From contig NZ_CP141615.1 of NCBI RefSeq assembly GCF_035593305.1, positions 310,001-374,000 of the forward strand: a stretch of DNA of 64,000 nucleotides. The letters are read 5' to 3'. This DNA comes from Limnochorda sp. L945t (GTDB lineage Bacteria > Bacillota > Limnochordia > Limnochordales > Geochordaceae). Made by a program: the position numbers and the translations under genes. The notes below the pieces were generated by a model, which was not told the origin of the DNA, did no database searches, and saw only the letters and a list, made by a program, of their open reading frames with translations. Positions 9,067-15,506 of the stretch are shown piece after piece (position 1 is the first letter of the stretch; every line of letters begins with the position of its first letter).

Positions 9067-9898
9067 GGGCGACGCCGGTCTCCCCTCTCCTCACCCTGCG
9101 CAGCTGGTCGCGGGGCGGCGCGCCGTCATGGAGCTGCTGCGCTCCGGCCGGCCCGTCGACCGGCTATGGGTGGCCCAGGGGGCTCACGGCCTCACGGAAG
9201 TGCTGGAAGCAGCCCGCAGCCGGGGCGCCGTGATCCAGGTGGTGCCCCGGGCCGTTCTCCACCGGCTGGCGGGTACGGAGCACCACCAGGGGGTGGTGGC
9301 TCGCGCGACCCCCCTCGGCTGGGTCGAACTCGAAGAGCTCCTGCAGCGTGCGAAGGAGCCGGCGGCAGGTGGCCATCCGTCCATACCGCCGATGCTGGTC
9401 GTTCTCGACCGCCTTCAGGACCCCCGCAACGTCGGTGCGCTGCTCCGGAGCGCCGATGCGGCCGGCGCCGTAGGAGCCGTGGTCGCCTCGCGCCGGGCGG
9501 CTCCCCTCAGCGATGTCGCGGTCCGGGCATCCGCCGGCGCCGCCCAGCATCTGCCGGTCGCCCGGGTATCGAGCGTGGCGGAGGCGCTGGAGCGCATCAA
9601 ACAGGAGGGGTTTTGGGCGGTAGGGGCCGACCCTTCGGCGGACCGGCTGGCATGGGACGTCGACATGGCTGGCCAGGCCGTTGCGGTGGTCGTGGGCGCC
9701 GAGGGGAAGGGCCTGTCGCCACTGGTCCGGAGGCGGTGCGACGTGCTGGTGCGCCTGCCAATGCTTGGAAAGGTCGGCTCCCTCAATGCTTCCGTCGCGG
9801 GTGCCGTATTGATGTACGAGATGCGGCGCCAGCACCTGGTAGGGCAGCAGGCGCTCGGGGAAGGGCCGGCGCGGCGAAGCCTGTCACAGCGCGGTTGA
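9047..9898 (+). CDS. rlmB: 23S rRNA (guanosine-2'-O)-methyltransferase RlmB / TrmH-family protein
   Basis: This SPOUT methyltransferase is expected to methylate a 23S rRNA guanosine ribose. An N-terminal substrate-binding domain (about 15-105) precedes the trefoil-knot catalytic domain, with LDRLQDPRNVGALLRSADAA, VVVGAEGKGLSP and LPMLGKVGSLNASVAGAVLM, the last being the SAM-binding motif 3 signature. The protein has 283 residues, including about 18 extra at the N-terminus and a short C-terminal tail. It overlaps mrnC and is the third gene of the cysS unit. The RlmB-versus-other-TrmH assignment rests on context; the fold is certain. Confidence 0.9.
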   Translation: MKASGRRGDAGLPSPHPAQLVAGRRAVMELLRSGRPVDRLWVAQGAHGLTEVLEAARSRGAVIQVVPRAVLHRLAGTEHHQGVVARATPLGWVELEELLQRAKEPAAGGHPSIPPMLVVLDRLQDPRNVGALLRSADAAGAVGAVVASRRAAPLSDVAVRASAGAAQHLPVARVSSVAEALERIKQEGFWAVGADPSADRLAWDVDMAGQAVAVVVGAEGKGLSPLVRRRCDVLVRLPMLGKVGSLNASVAGAVLMYEMRRQHLVGQQALGEGPARRSLSQRG

Positions 9899-9941
9899 CC
9901 CGGTACAGACCGGTGAAACCCTTGCCGTGACGGGCTTTTCC

Positions 9942-9971
9942 TTGACGCTCTTTCGAGACGTGCCGTATAAT
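9942..9971 (+). promoter_or_regulatory. Near-consensus promoter of sigH
   Basis: TTGACG (9942-9947), 18 nt, then TATAAT (9966-9971). It is among the best sigma-A promoters in the window. The predicted start near 9978 lies downstream of the ATG at 9970, which excludes that codon as the sigH start. Confidence 0.8.
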
Positions 9972-10062
9972 GGCACCGACGGCGGCGTTCCGCGCGTCCG
10001 CTGGGCCGGAGCGGCGCGCTTCGTTCCTGGGGCCACCTGGTGGGGCATGGGGGCGATCGGGT

Positions 10063-10719
10063 TTGGGCGTCTTCGCGCACCGCGAGTACTTCGAGTCGTA
10101 TGCCGATCTGAGTGACGAAGAGGTGGCGGAGTACGCCAAGGAGGGCGACGATTCGGCTCTCGAGTACCTCATCAACAAGTACCGCAACTTCGTGAGGGCC
10201 AAGGCTCGTTCGTACTTCCTGGTCGGGGCGGACCGGGAGGACATCATCCAGGAGGGCATGATCGGGCTCTACAAGGCCATCCGGGATTTCCGAGCGGACA
10301 AGCTGGCTTCCTTTCGGGCGTTTGCCGAGCTTTGCGTCACCCGGCAGATGATCACGGCCATCAAGACGGCCACCCGGCAGAAGCACATCCCGCTCAACTC
10401 TTACGTCTCCCTCAACAAGCCCATCTACGACGAGGAGTCCGACCGGACCCTCATGGACGTCATCACCAGCACCCGGGTGTCGGACCCCGAGGAGCTGGTC
10501 ATCTCCAGGGAAGAGTACGTGGACATCGAGACCAAGATGGGCGAGTTCTTGAGCGAGCTCGAGTGGAAGGTGCTCAACTCCTACCTTCAGGGCAAGTCCT
10601 ACCAGGAGATTGCCGATGACCTCTCCCGCCATGTAAAATCAGTCGACAACGCCCTGCAACGGGTCAAGCGCAAGCTCGAGCGTTATCTCGAGCGCAGGGC
10701 CGACGAGATGTTGCGCTGA
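10063..10719 (+). CDS. sigH: RNA polymerase sigma-H factor (stationary phase/sporulation)
   Basis: Sigma-H directs early sporulation and post-exponential genes in Bacillota. The sequence is very close to the Bacillus protein: NKYRNFVRAKARSYFLVGAD and REDIIQEGMIGLYKAIRDF (regions 1.2-2), TRQMITAIKTATRQKHIPLN (2.4-3), and the C-terminal helix-turn-helix YLQGKSYQEIADDLSRHVKS (region 4). I take the TTG at 10063 as the start: upstream ATG 9970 lies inside the -10 box, and the TTG gives 218 residues, the same length as the Bacillus sigma-H I recall. It sits between rlmB and the tRNA/secE-nusG cluster, its usual neighbourhood. Confidence 0.95.
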   Translation: MGVFAHREYFESYADLSDEEVAEYAKEGDDSALEYLINKYRNFVRAKARSYFLVGADREDIIQEGMIGLYKAIRDFRADKLASFRAFAELCVTRQMITAIKTATRQKHIPLNSYVSLNKPIYDEESDRTLMDVITSTRVSDPEELVISREEYVDIETKMGEFLSELEWKVLNSYLQGKSYQEIADDLSRHVKSVDNALQRVKRKLERYLERRADEMLR

Positions 10720-10773
10720 GAGGCCGGCCGAGCGGAGCCAGGGCCGCACCGGTCGCCGTGCCCGGAGCAGCGT

Positions 10774-10848
10774 GCCGGCGTAGCTCATCGGCAGAGCACC
10801 CGCCTTGTAAGCGGGAGCGTGTGGGTTCGACTCCCACCGCCGGCTCCA
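10774..10848 (+). tRNA. tRNA-Thr (TGT)
   Basis: A full cloverleaf is visible: acceptor GCCGGCG pairs with CGCCGGC, the anticodon stem CCCGC/GCGGG encloses CTTGTAA (anticodon TGT), the T-loop is GTTCGACTC, and the 3' end CCA is encoded. Confidence 0.95.
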
Positions 10849-10860
10849 GCCCATTTTGCC

Positions 10861-10890
10861 TTGACACGGGTCGAAGCGCACTGCTAGAAT
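10861..10890 (+). promoter_or_regulatory. Promoter upstream of tRNA-Tyr and the following tRNA genes
   Basis: TTGACA (10861-10866), 18 nt, TAGAAT (10885-10890), with a predicted start near 10897, about 30 nt before tRNA-Tyr. It could also drive rpmG-secE-nusG through readthrough, since no promoter is visible between the tRNA genes and rpmG. Confidence 0.8.
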
Positions 10891-10927
10891 GAACTCCGGC
10901 CTTCGCCAGGCGAAGGCCGTGGCGCGT

Positions 10928-11013
10928 GGAGGGGTTCCCGAGCGGCCAAAGGGGGCAGACTGTAAATCTGCTGGCGACAGCCTACGTGGGTTCAAATCCT
11001 ACCCCCTCCACCA
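10928..11013 (+). tRNA. tRNA-Tyr (GTA)
   Basis: A class II tRNA of 86 nt with a long variable arm. The acceptor is GGAGGGG/CCCCTCC, the anticodon stem GCAGA/TCTGC encloses CTGTAAA (anticodon GTA), the T-arm is GGGTTCAAATCC, and CCA is encoded. Confidence 0.95.
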
Positions 11014-11052
11014 CCTTCGTCCTGGCGATACCTGGTTGGACCAGGGAAGCGG

Positions 11053-11129
<77 letters not shown>

Positions 11130-11174
11130 CTTTGGGAGCCGAGGCCCTGCCGGAGGCAGGGGGTTTACGCTGGC

Positions 11175-11250
11175 GCCCGCATAGCTCAGACGGCAGAGCG
11201 CATCCATGGTAAGGATGAGGTCGCCGGTTCGATTCCGGCTGCGGGCTCCA
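11175..11250 (+). tRNA. tRNA-Thr (GGT)
   Basis: The acceptor GCCCGCA pairs with TGCGGGC. The anticodon stem CATCC/GGATG encloses ATGGTAA (anticodon GGT). The T-arm is CCGGTTCGATTCCGG and CCA is encoded. Together with the TGT isoacceptor it covers most threonine codons. A strong terminator begins 9 nt later. Confidence 0.94.
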
Positions 11251-11259
11251 GACACTTGC

Positions 11260-11298
11260 CGGCGCTGCCGTCGAGCGGGTGCGGCAGCGCCGATTTTT
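11260..11298 (+). terminator. Strong Rho-independent terminator between tRNA-Thr and rpmG
   Basis: CGGCGCTGCCG (11260-11270) pairs perfectly with CGGCAGCGCCG (11282-11292) and is followed by ATTTTTC. It ends the tRNA unit. The rpmG ribosome-binding site starts only about 8 nt later, leaving no space for a separate promoter. Confidence 0.8.
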
Positions 11299-11314
11299 CG
11301 GGCGTTCGGAGGCG

Positions 11315-11470
11315 ATGGGCGTGCGGGTGGCCATCACGCTCGAGTGTGAGCGGTGCAAGAACCGCAACTACCAGACGACGAAGAACCGGAAGAATACGCC
11401 CGATCGGCTGGAGCGGCGCAAGTACTGCCCGACGTGCCGCCAGCACACGATCCACAAGGAGAGTCGCTGA
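11315..11470 (+). CDS. rpmG: Large ribosomal subunit protein bL33, zinc-binding form
   Basis: The 51-residue protein carries the two zinc pairs CERC and CPTC that mark the zinc-dependent form of L33. The sequence [20 protein letters not shown] is typical. The start is ATG 11315, with GGAGG 4-8 nt upstream; an in-frame ATG at 11279 falls inside the terminator loop and is rejected. It heads the rpmG-secE-nusG-rplK-rplA series, as in other Bacillota, and lies 16 nt behind the terminator of the tRNA cluster. Confidence 0.96.
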   Translation: MGVRVAITLECERCKNRNYQTTKNRKNTPDRLERRKYCPTCRQHTIHKESR

Positions 11471-11545
11471 CCCTGGGCGGCAGCGGCGTGGCGTGCGCCT
11501 GGAGCAGGTAAGCTGGTTGGAGCCGAGGGCGGAGTGAGTGGTGCC

Positions 11546-11794
11546 ATGGCAATCTCTCAGCAGAGGACAGGCCGGGCCGAGCGGGCCAAGGTGCGGTTGG
11601 GGGATCGGCTGCGCCGCTTCCTGCGCGAGGTGCGCGCCGAGATGCGGAAGGTCGTCTGGCCGACCCGCCATGAGCTGGTCACCTACACCCTGGTCGTCCT
11701 GGTGACGGTAGCCGTGGTGGCGGCGCTGATGGGGCTCGTCGACTTCGTGATCGGCCGCGCGCTGGTGACCAATCTCCTGGGGTTGCGGGGTTAG
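11546..11794 (+). CDS. secE: Protein translocase subunit SecE
   Basis: SecE is the small essential subunit of the SecYEG channel. The 82-residue protein has a basic amphipathic region (RRFLREVRAEMRKVVWPTRH), including the conserved KVVWPTR motif, then one membrane helix (YTLVVLVTVAVVAALMGLVD). I prefer ATG 11546, which has GGAG 11 nt upstream; GTG 11534 is an in-frame alternative adding four residues. It lies between rpmG and nusG, the conserved bacterial order. Confidence 0.96.
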   Translation: MAISQQRTGRAERAKVRLGDRLRRFLREVRAEMRKVVWPTRHELVTYTLVVLVTVAVVAALMGLVDFVIGRALVTNLLGLRG

Positions 11795-11825
11795 CCCGGT
11801 TGGGGCAATCCTTGGGAGCTAGAGA

Positions 11826-12515
11826 GTGAATCCCACGATGTACGCAAGCGATGCCGACGCGGACCTGCGGGAGCAGGAGAGCCGGGCGCCGTCCGAGACG
11901 CAGCAGGGTGCCGCCGGTCCGGGTAGTGCTGCTCCGGTGGGCGAGGAGCCGCTCGAGGCGGTCCGCTTCGATCCTACTCCGAGCCATCCCGATAGCCGCT
12001 GGTACGTGATTCACACGTACTCCGGCTACGAAAACAAGGTAAAGGCCAACCTGGAGCGCCGGGTGCGCTCCATGGGCATGGACGACAAGATCTTCCGGGT
12101 GCTGGTGCCGACCGAAGAGGAGATCGACTTCCAGGGCGGCAAGAAACGCATCATCAAGCGGAAGATCTTTCCCGGCTACGTGCTCGTGGAGATGATCATG
12201 AGCGACGACAGCTGGTACGTGGTGCGCCATACGCCTGGCGTGACCGGGTTCGTGTCGCCCGGCGCCCGGCCGGTACCGCTGGAGGAGTACGAGCTGCGGG
12301 CCATCATGAAGCAGATGGGGCTCGACGAGGAGCGCAAGCCGCGGGTGGCCTTCGACCTCGGCGATCCGGTGCGGGTCATCTCGGGCCCGTTCGTCAACTT
12401 CACGGGGAAGATCGACGGGATCAACGTGGAGAAGGGCAAGCTGCGCGTCATCGTCTCCATGTTCGGCAGGGAGACCCCTGTCGAGCTGGACTTCGAGCAG
12501 GTCGAGAAGGTCTAG
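11826..12515 (+). CDS. nusG: Transcription termination/antitermination protein NusG, with long N-terminal extension
   Basis: NusG binds RNA polymerase through its NGN domain and Rho or S10 through its KOW domain. The NGN domain begins at WYVIHTYSGYENKVKANLER (about residue 59) and includes FPGYVLVEM; the KOW domain contains DLGDPVRVISGPFVNFTGKI. The 229-residue length exceeds the usual 175-185 because about 57 acidic, proline- and alanine-rich residues precede the NGN domain. The start GTG 11826 has GGGAG 7 nt upstream, so the extension is probably translated. It lies between secE and rplK. Confidence 0.96.
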   Translation: MNPTMYASDADADLREQESRAPSETQQGAAGPGSAAPVGEEPLEAVRFDPTPSHPDSRWYVIHTYSGYENKVKANLERRVRSMGMDDKIFRVLVPTEEEIDFQGGKKRIIKRKIFPGYVLVEMIMSDDSWYVVRHTPGVTGFVSPGARPVPLEEYELRAIMKQMGLDEERKPRVAFDLGDPVRVISGPFVNFTGKIDGINVEKGKLRVIVSMFGRETPVELDFEQVEKV

Positions 12516-12557
12516 GGGAAGGTTCGACGATTCGGACGGGAGAAGCGACGAGGTGCC

Positions 12558-12983
12558 ATGGCCAAGAAGGTAGCCGCTCAGGTGAAGCTCCAGATCCCCG
12601 CAGGAAAGGCGACGCCTGCTCCCCCGGTGGGTACCGCCCTGGGGCCGCACGGGGTCAACATCATGGAGTTCTGCAAGGCGTTCAACGCCCGGACGGCCAA
12701 GGAGGCCGGGACCATCATCCCGGTGGAGATCACCATCTTCGAAGACCGCTCCTTCACCTTCGTCACCAAGACCCCTCCGGCCGCGGTGCTGCTGCTCAAG
12801 GCGGCGGGCATCGAGAAAGGGTCGGGGGTGCCCAACAAGCAGAAGGTCGCCAAGGTGACGAGGGCGCAGGTCGAGGAGATCGCCCGCACCAAGATGCCCG
12901 ATCTCAACGCCTCTGACCTGGCGGCGGCGGTGCGCATGGTGGAGGGCACGGCCCGCAGCATGGGCATCGTGGTGGAGGGCTGA
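12558..12983 (+). CDS. rplK: Large ribosomal subunit protein uL11
   Basis: L11 binds the GTPase-associated centre of 23S rRNA. The 141-residue protein is full length and highly conserved: [20 protein letters not shown] with the proline-rich N-terminal hinge, [14 protein letters not shown], and the C-terminal RNA-binding part [11 protein letters not shown] and GTARSMGI. The start is ATG 12558 after GACGAGGTGCC. It is followed by rplA 67 nt downstream; rplK-rplA form the classical L11 operon. Confidence 0.97.
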   Translation: MAKKVAAQVKLQIPAGKATPAPPVGTALGPHGVNIMEFCKAFNARTAKEAGTIIPVEITIFEDRSFTFVTKTPPAAVLLLKAAGIEKGSGVPNKQKVAKVTRAQVEEIARTKMPDLNASDLAAAVRMVEGTARSMGIVVEG

Positions 12984-13050
12984 CGGAGACGGAAGTGGGA
13001 GGCGCCCGGAGCCGTGCGGGCGCCGCAAGGACCACGGGAGGCGAACCGGT

Positions 13051-13761
13051 ATGGCAAGACGAGGGAAGCGTTACCTGGAGGTCGCACAGAAGGTCGACCG
13101 TACCCGTGAGTACTCCCCCAAGGAGGCCATGGAGCTCGCCGTCCAGACGGCGAGGGCTCGCTTCGACGAGACGGTCGAAGTGGCGCTCAAGCTGGGGGTG
13201 GATCCTCGCCACGCCGATCAGCAGGTGCGGGGTACCGTGGTATTGCCCGAGGGCACCGGCAAGAGCGTCCGGGTGGCCGTCTTCGCCAAAGGTGAGAAGG
13301 CCCGGGAGGCGGAGCAGGCCGGGGCCGACCTGGTAGGGGCCGAAGAGCTGGTTACGGCGGTGCAGGGCGGGCAGATCGACTTCGACGTGGCCATCGCTAC
13401 TCCGGACATGATGGGGCTGGTCGGGCGCCTGGGCCGCATTCTGGGGCCACGGGGCCTCATGCCCAACCCTAAGGCGGGCACGGTCACCAACGACGTGGGG
13501 AAGGCCATCCGCGAGTTCAAGGCCGGCAAGGTGGAGTTCAGGACGTCCAAGGAGGCGGGCGTGCACGTGCCCATCGGCAAGGTCTCCTTCGGCTCGGAGC
13601 GGCTGCTCCGCAATTTCCGTGCGCTCCTGGACGCCATCGTGCGGGCCAAGCCGGCGGCGGCCAAGGGGCAGTACCTGCGCCGGGTGGCGGTTTCGACCAC
13701 CATGGGACCCGGCATCCGGGTCGAGCCGCAGAGCGTGATGGAATGGCTGGCCGAGGGCTGA
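13051..13761 (+). CDS. rplA: Large ribosomal subunit protein uL1
   Basis: L1 forms the L1 stalk and often represses its own operon. The 236-residue protein is of standard length, with [14 protein letters not shown] at the start, the hinge-region segment [20 protein letters not shown], and the C-terminal [12 protein letters not shown]. The start is ATG 13051, with GGGAGGCG upstream. It is followed by a long untranslated leader (13762-14048) that belongs to the rplJ-rplL unit. Confidence 0.97.
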   Translation: MARRGKRYLEVAQKVDRTREYSPKEAMELAVQTARARFDETVEVALKLGVDPRHADQQVRGTVVLPEGTGKSVRVAVFAKGEKAREAEQAGADLVGAEELVTAVQGGQIDFDVAIATPDMMGLVGRLGRILGPRGLMPNPKAGTVTNDVGKAIREFKAGKVEFRTSKEAGVHVPIGKVSFGSERLLRNFRALLDAIVRAKPAAAKGQYLRRVAVSTTMGPGIRVEPQSVMEWLAEG

Positions 13762-13807
13762 GGAGAGTAGAGCCGAGCATTTGACATCATCGCCGTCGAC
13801 CTGTCGG

Positions 13808-14022
13808 TGCCCCGAGACCGCGGGTGGCGCCTGACCGTAGTGGAGCGTCCGGGCGGAAGGCCCGGTGCACGCCGGCCAGGGCCTCAAAGGTGCCTCCCCG
13901 CACCGCCCGCGCAGGGTGACAGGCGCCGGAGCAGTGGCGCTCATGCGCACGGGCCGTCGCGCCGGTGCGTCTCAGAGGCCTGCCCGGGCGCCCTCCCTGT
14001 GGGGTGCCCGGGCAGGCCTCTG
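13808..14022 (+). ncRNA. L10 leader-type RNA preceding rplJ-rplL
   Basis: The region before rplJ resembles the ribosomal L10 leader: the conserved-looking GAGACCGCGGGTGGCGCC and CCCGCGCAGGGTGAC segments flank an arm. GGCGCCTG (13826-13833) pairs with CAGGCGCC (13920-13927), and inside it CCGGGC pairs with GCCCGG across a 5-nt loop (13849-13865). Downstream is a 17-bp hairpin (13973-13989 with 14006-14022). In the known family the L10-L12 complex binds the leader and represses its own synthesis. The assignment rests on position and motif resemblance. Confidence 0.65.
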
Positions 14023-14048
14023 GCGTCGGTGAAGGAGGTGAAGGACGG

Positions 14049-14609
14049 GTGGTACACGAGCGAGCGGGGCTGGCGAAAAAGCGCGCGGTGGTCGAGGGCG
14101 TGGGCCAACGGCTGCAGCGCAGCCAGGCCGTCTTCCTGACGGACTTTCGTGGGCTCAACGTGGCCGCCATGACCAGGCTCCGCCGGCGGCTGCGGGAAAG
14201 CCAGGCCGAGTACCTGGTGGCCAAGAACACGCTCATCCGGCGCGCCGCCGGGGATCTGGCCAAGGATGGTCTGGAGCCGCTCTTGCAGGGGCCGACGGGC
14301 ATCTGCTTCGCTTACGGAGACCCGGTAGCGGTGGCGAAGGCGCTGGCCGAGTTTGCCCGGGAGAGCCGCATCCTGGCCATCAAGGGCGGGGTGCTGCAGG
14401 GAAGGGTGCTTTCGAGCGCGGACGTGGAGACGCTGGCGCAGCTGCCGCCGCGCGACGTCCTCCTGGCCCAGGCCCTGGGTATGATGAAGGCCCCGATGAG
14501 TGGCCTGGTGGCGGCGTTGTCCGGAGTCATGCGCAAGCTGGTGGTGGCGCTCGAGGAGATCCGCAAACAGAAGGAGGCGGCCGGCGCACAGCCGACGGCC
14601 GCCGGGTGA
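14049..14609 (+). CDS. rplJ: Large ribosomal subunit protein uL10
   Basis: L10 anchors the L7/L12 dimers to the ribosomal stalk. The 186-residue protein has the family features QAVFLTDFRGLNVAAMTRLR, the AKNTLIRRA segment and a C-terminal helix ALEEIRKQKEAA that would bind L7/L12. GTG 14049 is chosen because AGGAGG lies 10 nt upstream; the earlier in-frame ATG at 13965 lies inside the leader hairpin. It is followed by rplL 57 nt downstream, the standard pair. Confidence 0.96.
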   Translation: MVHERAGLAKKRAVVEGVGQRLQRSQAVFLTDFRGLNVAAMTRLRRRLRESQAEYLVAKNTLIRRAAGDLAKDGLEPLLQGPTGICFAYGDPVAVAKALAEFARESRILAIKGGVLQGRVLSSADVETLAQLPPRDVLLAQALGMMKAPMSGLVAALSGVMRKLVVALEEIRKQKEAAGAQPTAAG

Positions 14610-14666
14610 CAGCGGCAGCGATCGCCGGAGGACGGAGATCGGCTGCAGGATCGAGAAAGGAGCGAC

Positions 14667-15059
14667 GTGGTCGTGGCCGTGACGAAAGAAGAGTTGATCG
14701 AAGCCATCGGCCAGATGACGGTGCTGGAGCTGGCCGAGTTGGTGAAGGCCCTGGAGGAGAAGTTCGGCGTGAGCGCCCAGGCGGCGGTGGCCGTGGCGCC
14801 TGCCGCTGCGCAGGCGGCCAAGGCCGAGGCACCGGCCGAGGAGGAGAAGACCGAGTTCGACGTGATCCTCACCGCGGCCGGTGACAAGAAGATCCAGGTC
14901 ATCAAGGTCGTCCGGGAGATTACCGGCCTCGGGCTCAAAGAGGCCAAGGATCTGGTCGACGGCGCTCCGAAGCCTGTGGTGCAAGGGGTCAACAAGGAGA
15001 AGGCCGAGGAGGTCAAGGCGAAGCTCGCCGAGGTCGGCGCGTCCGTCGAGATCAAGTAA
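14667..15059 (+). CDS. rplL: Large ribosomal subunit protein bL12 (L7/L12)
   Basis: The stalk protein that recruits translational GTPases. The 130-residue product has the dimerisation domain ([20 protein letters not shown]), an alanine-rich hinge ([16 protein letters not shown]) and the conserved C-terminal domain with [23 protein letters not shown] 14667 is only 4 nt after AAAGGAG, while the in-frame GTG at 14673 is 10 nt away, so the true start could be two codons later. It ends the rplJ-rplL unit ahead of the rpoBC promoter. Confidence 0.97.
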   Translation: MVVAVTKEELIEAIGQMTVLELAELVKALEEKFGVSAQAAVAVAPAAAQAAKAEAPAEEEKTEFDVILTAAGDKKIQVIKVVREITGLGLKEAKDLVDGAPKPVVQGVNKEKAEEVKAKLAEVGASVEIK

Positions 15060-15077
15060 CCTTGCCGCGATAGTGCG

Positions 15078-15121
15078 GGCGGGCCGGTCCCGGGAAACGG
15101 CGAGCCGGCCTGCCACCCTTT
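15078..15121 (+). terminator. Possible terminator after rplL
   Basis: GGCGGGCCGG (15078-15087) pairs with CCGGCCTGCC (15105-15114) with one G-T pair, followed by ACCCTTT. The T-run is short. The position just before the rpoBC promoter supports a partial terminator. Confidence 0.3.
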
Positions 15122-15157
15122 CCCGCTGAGAGCGGGGCGGGGCATTCGCGGCCCATG

Positions 15158-15186
15158 TTGACACCAGGTGCTCGGCGTGGTAGACT
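15158..15186 (+). promoter_or_regulatory. Promoter of rpoB-rpoC
   Basis: TTGACA (15158-15163), 17 nt, TAGACT (15181-15186). It has a perfect -35 and the same -10 style as the other promoters here. A start near 15193 gives a leader of about 310 nt before rpoB. Confidence 0.75.
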
Positions 15187-15192
15187 ACGCGG

Positions 15193-15506
15193 GTGCAGGT
15201 GGCCTGTCTGCTCGGGATGGCAGCAACGCAGAGGGACCTTCCGGCGCTTTCCGGGACTCTTCACGGGTGCCCCGGCGGCGCTTCGTTGTCTTCCAAGAGC
15301 CTTGTGGCATCGATGAACGGCTTCCCCTCGGGGTGTGAGTAGCCCACGGTTTAGGCGTACCGGAGCGGGACTACTGAGTAAGCCGGTGCATCGGCGCGAA
15401 CTTCGTTGCCCCCTCAGGGAAGTATCCCGGAAACCTACTTCGTGGGGACGGGTGGCGTCTCCTTCCGGGACGTGGTTCGGATCTCTCCGAACGGGGTGAT
15501 GCGGGC
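15193..15506 (+). other. Long structured 5' leader of rpoBC
   Basis: No credible gene lies in this stretch of more than 300 nt. Directly seen are three successive hairpins close to the rpoB start: GAAGTA/TACTTC (15419-15424 with 15436-15441), GGGGACG/CGTCTCC (15444-15450 with 15456-15462, one G-T pair) and GTTCGGA/TCCGAAC (15475-15481 with 15486-15492). The last ends right at the putative ribosome-binding segment GGGGTGAT. I do not recognise a known riboswitch or T-box here. Regulation of rpoB by this leader is an inference. Confidence 0.5.

Noticed and set aside
13781-13786. TTGACA after rplA as a promoter for rplJ
   Set aside because: No acceptable -10 box lies 16-19 nt downstream, so it is not supported as a promoter.
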